A DNA stretch of 64,000 bases from Cryptomeria japonica (Eukaryota; Streptophyta; Pinopsida; Cupressales; Cupressaceae): positions 376,789,392-376,853,391 of the forward strand of contig NC_081415.1 of assembly GCF_030272615.1 (NCBI RefSeq), in the 5' to 3' direction. Positions 59,617 to 64,000 of this stretch are shown here, piece by piece. The position numbers were made by a program, and so were the translations under genes. The notes beneath the pieces are model-generated. The model did not search any database and was not told the DNA's origin. It worked only from the letters and a program-made list of their open reading frames with translations. The stretch's first letter is position 1; every line of letters begins with the position of its first letter.

Positions 59617-61970
59617 GAACTTAACCTTGGCTAAAATGAGGAAAAGAAGAAAATGTGAAGACTATGGAAGACTAAGAAAGGATATGAGATGAAAAGAATC
59701 TAGGGTTGTCTTGCAATGTCCAAAATATAGGTTCGAGATATGTGTGATCTAAAGTAAGGTATCATGGCTTCCAAAGAGATGATATATCTCTTTATGAGGG
59801 AAGTTGACCTTGGCTAAAGAGGACCAAATGGGACCCTAAGATGATAGATCTGATGTGGGAACCACTTAGTGATATGTTGTAGCAAGTTTGCAAGATATGT
59901 TGAGGACAACAAATCAAACCTTTTGACTCTAGTTTGGAAGATATGTATGAGGGATTGCAAATGAAGGTAAATGATGAACAAAATATGAGACCAAGGCTGG
60001 TTGACTGAAAATGATGAAGCCCTATAGGAAATGCCTTAGAAGCTCTTTTGAATCTTAAAACTTAAGCCCGTTTTTCTCTTTTCAAGTTTTGCAAAATATT
60101 ATTCTGAGCATAGAAGTAGTTTAAGTAAACCTAGACGTGATTTCTAATGAGAGACATAGTTACAGTGAACACAGACGCAATTTCTGATAATAGTGATAGT
60201 TTTGAGTTTGAAAATCACAAACGCAATTCTACCCTACACAAACATGTTTTTCCAACAAAGACACGGTTTAAGTTGACATAGACGCAATTTTTCAAAATGT
60301 TGATAGCTTTTTGATAAAACGTGACAATATAATTTCCCGATACCCAGACGTGATTCTGTTATGCATAGACGCATATTTCTAACACAGATGTGATTTAAGC
60401 TAACACGTGCGTGATTCTGAAAATGTTTTGCAATTATATCCAATTGTGAAGTTGTTGAATGTGACTAAATCTCAATGTTTTGAATTTTAGGGACAAGAAA
60501 ACACAGCAAACAATGAAGACACAATGTCTGAAGGTGTTTTGTCCGATTTGAAATAAAATTATGCAAGCATAAATCCTAAGATTTGCGAAGACAATAGTTG
60601 TTGGATCTCACTTGGTTTCCCAACTATGCTTATTCAAAGTGGATGCTTGACCACACTGGCTCCACTCCAAGTCATTCACTTCTCTGGGACAGCCAAGCAC
60701 TAGTCCCCATGAAAACTCCCCATGGCAAACTTTGTATCTCTACTAAGAACCGTAAGAATGTGAGATGGCATCAGAGGTCGAACCTCCTCTACCAACAACT
60801 AGAAGGTTTTTGGCTTCTAAAATGAGTTTCTAGTAAGGGCATCCATTCGAGTGGCCATAATCAGCAACGTGTTATGCTCCGTTGAGGAAGGCCTCCTAGT
60901 CTTGTAGAGGTTACGCTCCACAAGGTTTTACATGTCATGTGGACTCTAAGGGAGTCATAACATCGTTATGGCAGCATGTAACACTCATTTCTTGCAACTT
61001 TTGTCACAAACACTTTTATTTATAGTGGTTTGTAAGAGCTTGGCTTTAGCTTGTTACCACTTTGGTCGTTCCCTCTCACTTGGCCTTATGGGCTACTTGG
61101 GAGGCAGGCCCTAGTACCTAAATAGAAAATGATAAAAATTTCTCTTACACCCAAGATCCAATGGAAGGCGAGGGGAGAGGATACTTTTGTTATCAAGTTT
61201 TAGGGTTATAAACATGAAATGTGCAAAGCTCACCAAACGCTTCAAGCAAGTTCTTTTAACCCCTAATGAAAAAGAGATGTGACCCTAATTAGACTACAAA
61301 TCCAAAGACACACACCTAGATTACCCCTACAACAAATGATTAGTAGTTTTGATATATTACCCCCACCTACAAGCACACTAGTTAGGTAAATTTTAAAAAA
61401 CCAAATCCAAATGTGGAAGGGGGGCCTTTGACAAACATTATTTCTTCTTTTTAACAGTTGCACCATTTCGTTAGCCCAATGCAAGGGATTAGGACAAAAC
61501 TAAAATCAAAAACCCTAAAAAATGATAAAATGCCAAAAATTGAAATTAAAAACGCGATTATACCGAACATACACATGATTTCTAAACATAGACGTAAAAA
61601 GATGAGATGCAGACGTGGAATCATAGATGTGGAACCTACAAAAGAGATGAACAACAAAAACGTGTTTTTTGATCAAGAACGTGAAAATATGAATTAGAGA
61701 CATGATTTTATAAAACCTACACCCGCGACAACAGAAAAATATAGAAATACGAAAAGATCTCGCGCAGACGCGATTATATGATGCACAGATGTTGTTTCGG
61801 GACACGAAACCTGCAAAAAAACAAAATGCAAAAACAAAAAAGCACAAATGCAGAAACATGACGTAGACGCAGAAAAACCAGTCGCAAACGCAGAATAAAT
61901 CAGAATCATCACAAATCCGACCTGCTTTTCAAAACAAGAAATCTACAAACAGGATGTCAAAATAAAAGTG
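59617..61970 (-). other. G2 leader, 2.3 kb, with repeated GCGTCTG-like motif
   Basis: No gene. On the minus strand, words such as AATCGCGTCTG, AATTGCGTCTATG and AATCACGTCTGGG recur many times at about 60110-60420 and 61540-61900. The stretch 60590-61140 between them has ordinary base composition and no conserved frame. Long leaders are usual in Tat elements. Confidence 0.6.
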
Positions 61971-61974
61971 ACAA

Positions 61975-61994
61975 GGGTCCCACCGGGCATGCCA
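61975..61994 (-). other. Primer-binding site of G2
   Basis: The minus strand reads TGGCATGCCCGGTGGGACCC, separated from the LTR end by a short TTT. It matches the G0 PBS at 18 of 20 positions. Confidence 0.85.
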
Positions 61995-61997
61995 AAA

Positions 61998-62774
61998 TGT
62001 ATATGGTAAAAATATGATGATGAAAACCTATTTTAAAACCCTAAAGATCCAACCACAAACAATCTAAGTCCTAAAATGAAATATCCACCATACACCAATA
62101 GAGATACCTAAGATCATGCAAATCGCAAAATAAACAATATTACCATTCACATGTCAAGTAGGGTTTCAATCTCCATTGTCTCCTATCTCCATTGATCTTG
62201 TTTATTATATTTTCTCTCATATTTTATATGTGCACAAGAGCTCAATAAAGAACAGATTGTGGTTGATAGCTTGACTGCAAGAAGGCTTGATTGCATAAGG
62301 TTAATTAGACGCATCAATTAGGGTTGATAATGAAGGAGAGTATCCTCTTATATAGAAGACGCTTTAGGAAATGGAAGGATAAGATTAAGAGGTGTAAAGG
62401 TAAATGGTTGGCTAGGATAAGAGGGTAGGTAGAGGAAATAACTAATTGATGAGAGGGTAGGTAGTGTAGGAATTAAGAGATAAGTGACATGTGTCATAGA
62501 GGAAAAATTTAATGAATTAATTAAATAAATGAAGATTTATTTAATTAATAGAAGAAGGGGAATAATTAAATAAATAAAAGTATTTATTTAATTTGGGAGA
62601 AGGGTTATTTAAAATAAATAAAAATATTTATTTAAATTAGGAAAGGCTTAGAAGAGGCTAAATGAATTAATTAAATAAATAAAGATTTATTTAATTAATA
62701 GAAGACTTAGGATAAAATACTTAAATAAATAAAAATATTTATTTAATTAAGCAAAACAATTTTAGGTGTTTACA
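61998..62774 (-). repeat. 5' LTR of G2
   Basis: In element orientation it starts TGTAAACACCTAAAATTG and ends ACCATATACA. The first 270 bp contain five AT-rich palindromes (62510-62755) of the type TTAAATAAATA/TATTTATTTAA. A TATA box CTATATAAGAGG lies at 62355-62344. Confidence 0.92.
62344..62355 (-). promoter_or_regulatory. TATA box of G2 5' LTR
   Basis: CTATATAAGAGG on the minus strand, a near-perfect plant TATA box, conserved in the other LTR at 46816-46802. Confidence 0.7.
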
Positions 62775-63719
62775 GGATGGTATCTTCGTGCATTCAAGTG
62801 ATTTACGGGGACTTGATTGGCATATACAAAACATGGGCCAGACAACATATACCAACATACTCAAAGTGAATGCAATACTTGTTGGATCAAACATGAGAAA
62901 CCATCAAACGCATCATATGACAAAAACTATGCCCCAATGTACACCAACCCAAACATACCAAGATATAGAAAGATCAAGGCAGCTATGAATAGGTATAGTC
63001 GTAGGACAAAAAAATAAAATTCAAGTGAAAAGATAATTTAAGAAAATGACTCGTTTGGCCAACAAACATCTCTTTCCAAGAGTAGGACATGGATTTGGAT
63101 ACTATTGCTAGTCATGGGAAAGTTCATTCCAATGGGCATGATGATGGAATAGATCAATGGGAGGCAATATATTAAGCTGACTGGGAGGGATGCTAGTCAA
63201 GAGGATCTTTGATTGGATTTGGTTAAGACATTGTGTATGGGTGTTTGGATTGCATGCAAATCTAGGTAATATCAGATGGATGGGAAAGCTCGGTGTACTA
63301 GGAGGAATCTAAGTTTGATGGGGATATCCTTATTCACAACAGTGGATTAGTTCATCATTTCATATGACAGGAGGCAGTGAGGGTATGGATGTGGTGTGTG
63401 TTGAAAGTGTGTCACTTAGGGCAAAGAGTGCCTACACAAATTGGGTAGGACTAGAGTTTCTATGGAAGTGTGGATGATTGGATGAAATGGAATGAATGGG
63501 TGAGCGAGGATGTGATAAGTGTTTGAATAGATAGTGGATTCGATTTAATTTACCTTGATGCCTAAAAAATAGGTTTCACCAAGGTACATTCCCAAAGCAC
63601 CATATAGTGGATTTCATCGATGGACAAAATGATTTTTCTTAATTTTTTTGCATTTTTTTATATTTTTATGCTTTTTTTTTTGTATTTTTACGATTTTTTT
63701 TATTTTTTTTAATTTTAAA
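62775..63719 (-). other. G1 internal region 3' of integrase, noncoding
   Basis: Continuation of G1 on the right of G2. Short frames only. 63570-63720 has the block TTCACCAAGGTAC...GTGGATTTCATC plus a T-rich tract shared with G2 (51890-52060). Confidence 0.55.
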
Positions 63720-64000
63720 TTTAGGATTCCCTCAAGACTTAAGCATGTAATTTCTTCATATGGATGGTACTCATTGGTTCATCCAATGATTCTCCTTCAG
63801 GTGTAGCCAACTAATATGATCCAGAGTCATATTTAGTTGTGATAACATAGGGTCTGAGCCAATTAGGCTCAAACTTGCCTTTCATTTCTCGATCTTGGAG
63901 GTTTCTCTTATTTTACTTAAGGATAAGATCATCGACTTCAAATTCTCACGCCTTGAATTTCTTGTTGTAACTAAGTCTAAGAAGGTTCTGATAAACCCTG
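63720..64000 (-). pseudogene. G1 integrase C-terminal domain, partial
   Basis: On the minus strand from the window edge: LRLSYNKKFKA, FEVDDLILK, NLQDREMKGKFEPNWLRPYV, TPEGESLDEPMSTIHMKKLHA. This matches the G2 integrase end (KGKFEPNWLGLYVI, DPINNMHLHMFY) in order and spacing. It has in-frame stops. The rest of G1 pol lies beyond the window. Confidence 0.82.

Larger units (their letters stand above)
46462..62774 (-). mobile_element. Tat-type Ty3/gypsy element G2, near-complete, with antisense PMD gene
   Basis: A 16313-bp minus-strand element with TSD GGATG (46457-46461 and 62775-62779), LTRs 61998-62774 (777 bp) and 46462-47234 (773 bp), PBS, PPT and the order gag, protease, RT, RNase H, second RNase H, integrase. 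The second (archaeal-type) RNase H after the RT-linked one is the hallmark of the Tat lineage. Between integrase and the 3' LTR is a roughly 4.9-kb region that holds an antisense PMD gene. Many stops and frameshifts make it non-functional. Confidence 0.93.

Noticed and set aside
60598-60825. 75-codon plus-strand frame in the G2 leader
   Set aside because: Isolated, no motif, and in a leader with no other coding signal.

Overview
The window is nuclear DNA from a land plant with a very large, repeat-dominated genome. A gymnosperm would fit but is not shown. It is AT-rich, has no intact single-copy gene, and almost every segment belongs to an LTR retrotransposon. The strongest calls rest on target-site duplications (TSDs), TG...CA ends, primer-binding sites (PBS), polypurine tracts (PPT) and Pol motifs.

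Layout from left to right. (1) 1-11305: the 3' end of a plus-strand Tat-type Ty3/gypsy element (G0). It has an antisense plant-mobile-domain (PMD) gene, a PPT and an LTR (2370-2536 plus 8582-9419). The LTR is split by a young minus-strand Ty1/copia element (C1, 2537-8576, TSD CTTAT). The LTR end, PBS and leader are then triplicated with a 731-bp period. (2) 11306-26582: a gag-only gypsy element (G3) with LTRs of about 3.3 kb. Its right LTR is interrupted by a long solo LTR (S1, 17709-25298, TSD TCCCT), itself interrupted by another probable solo LTR (S2, 19770-23069, TSD AGGTG). (3) 26583-29850: a minus-strand copia fragment with a duplicated reverse transcriptase (RT) segment, then a decayed proline-rich reading frame. 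(4) About 29870-64000: a minus-strand Tat-type element (G1) whose 3' LTR is split by a SIRE-like copia derivative (C2, 30786-45681, TSD TTAAT). C2 is split by a related element (C3, 33522-41082). G1's interior is split by a nearly complete 16.3-kb Tat-type element (G2, 46462-62774, TSD GGATG), which continues into G1 integrase at the right edge.

Two things stand out. First, two Tat-type copies (G0 and G2) carry the same antisense PMD gene structure: a TATA-like box about 95 bp before the ATG, a first exon of 19-23 codons, a phase-0 intron of about 750 bp, then the PMD exon. Second, C2 and C3 lack protease, integrase, RT and RNase H, and instead carry homologous large reading frames of unrecognised function after a coiled-coil/zinc-knuckle gag remnant. 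All coding regions seen have stops or frameshifts, so this is a graveyard of elements. C1, C3 and G2 still have similar LTR pairs and are the youngest insertions.
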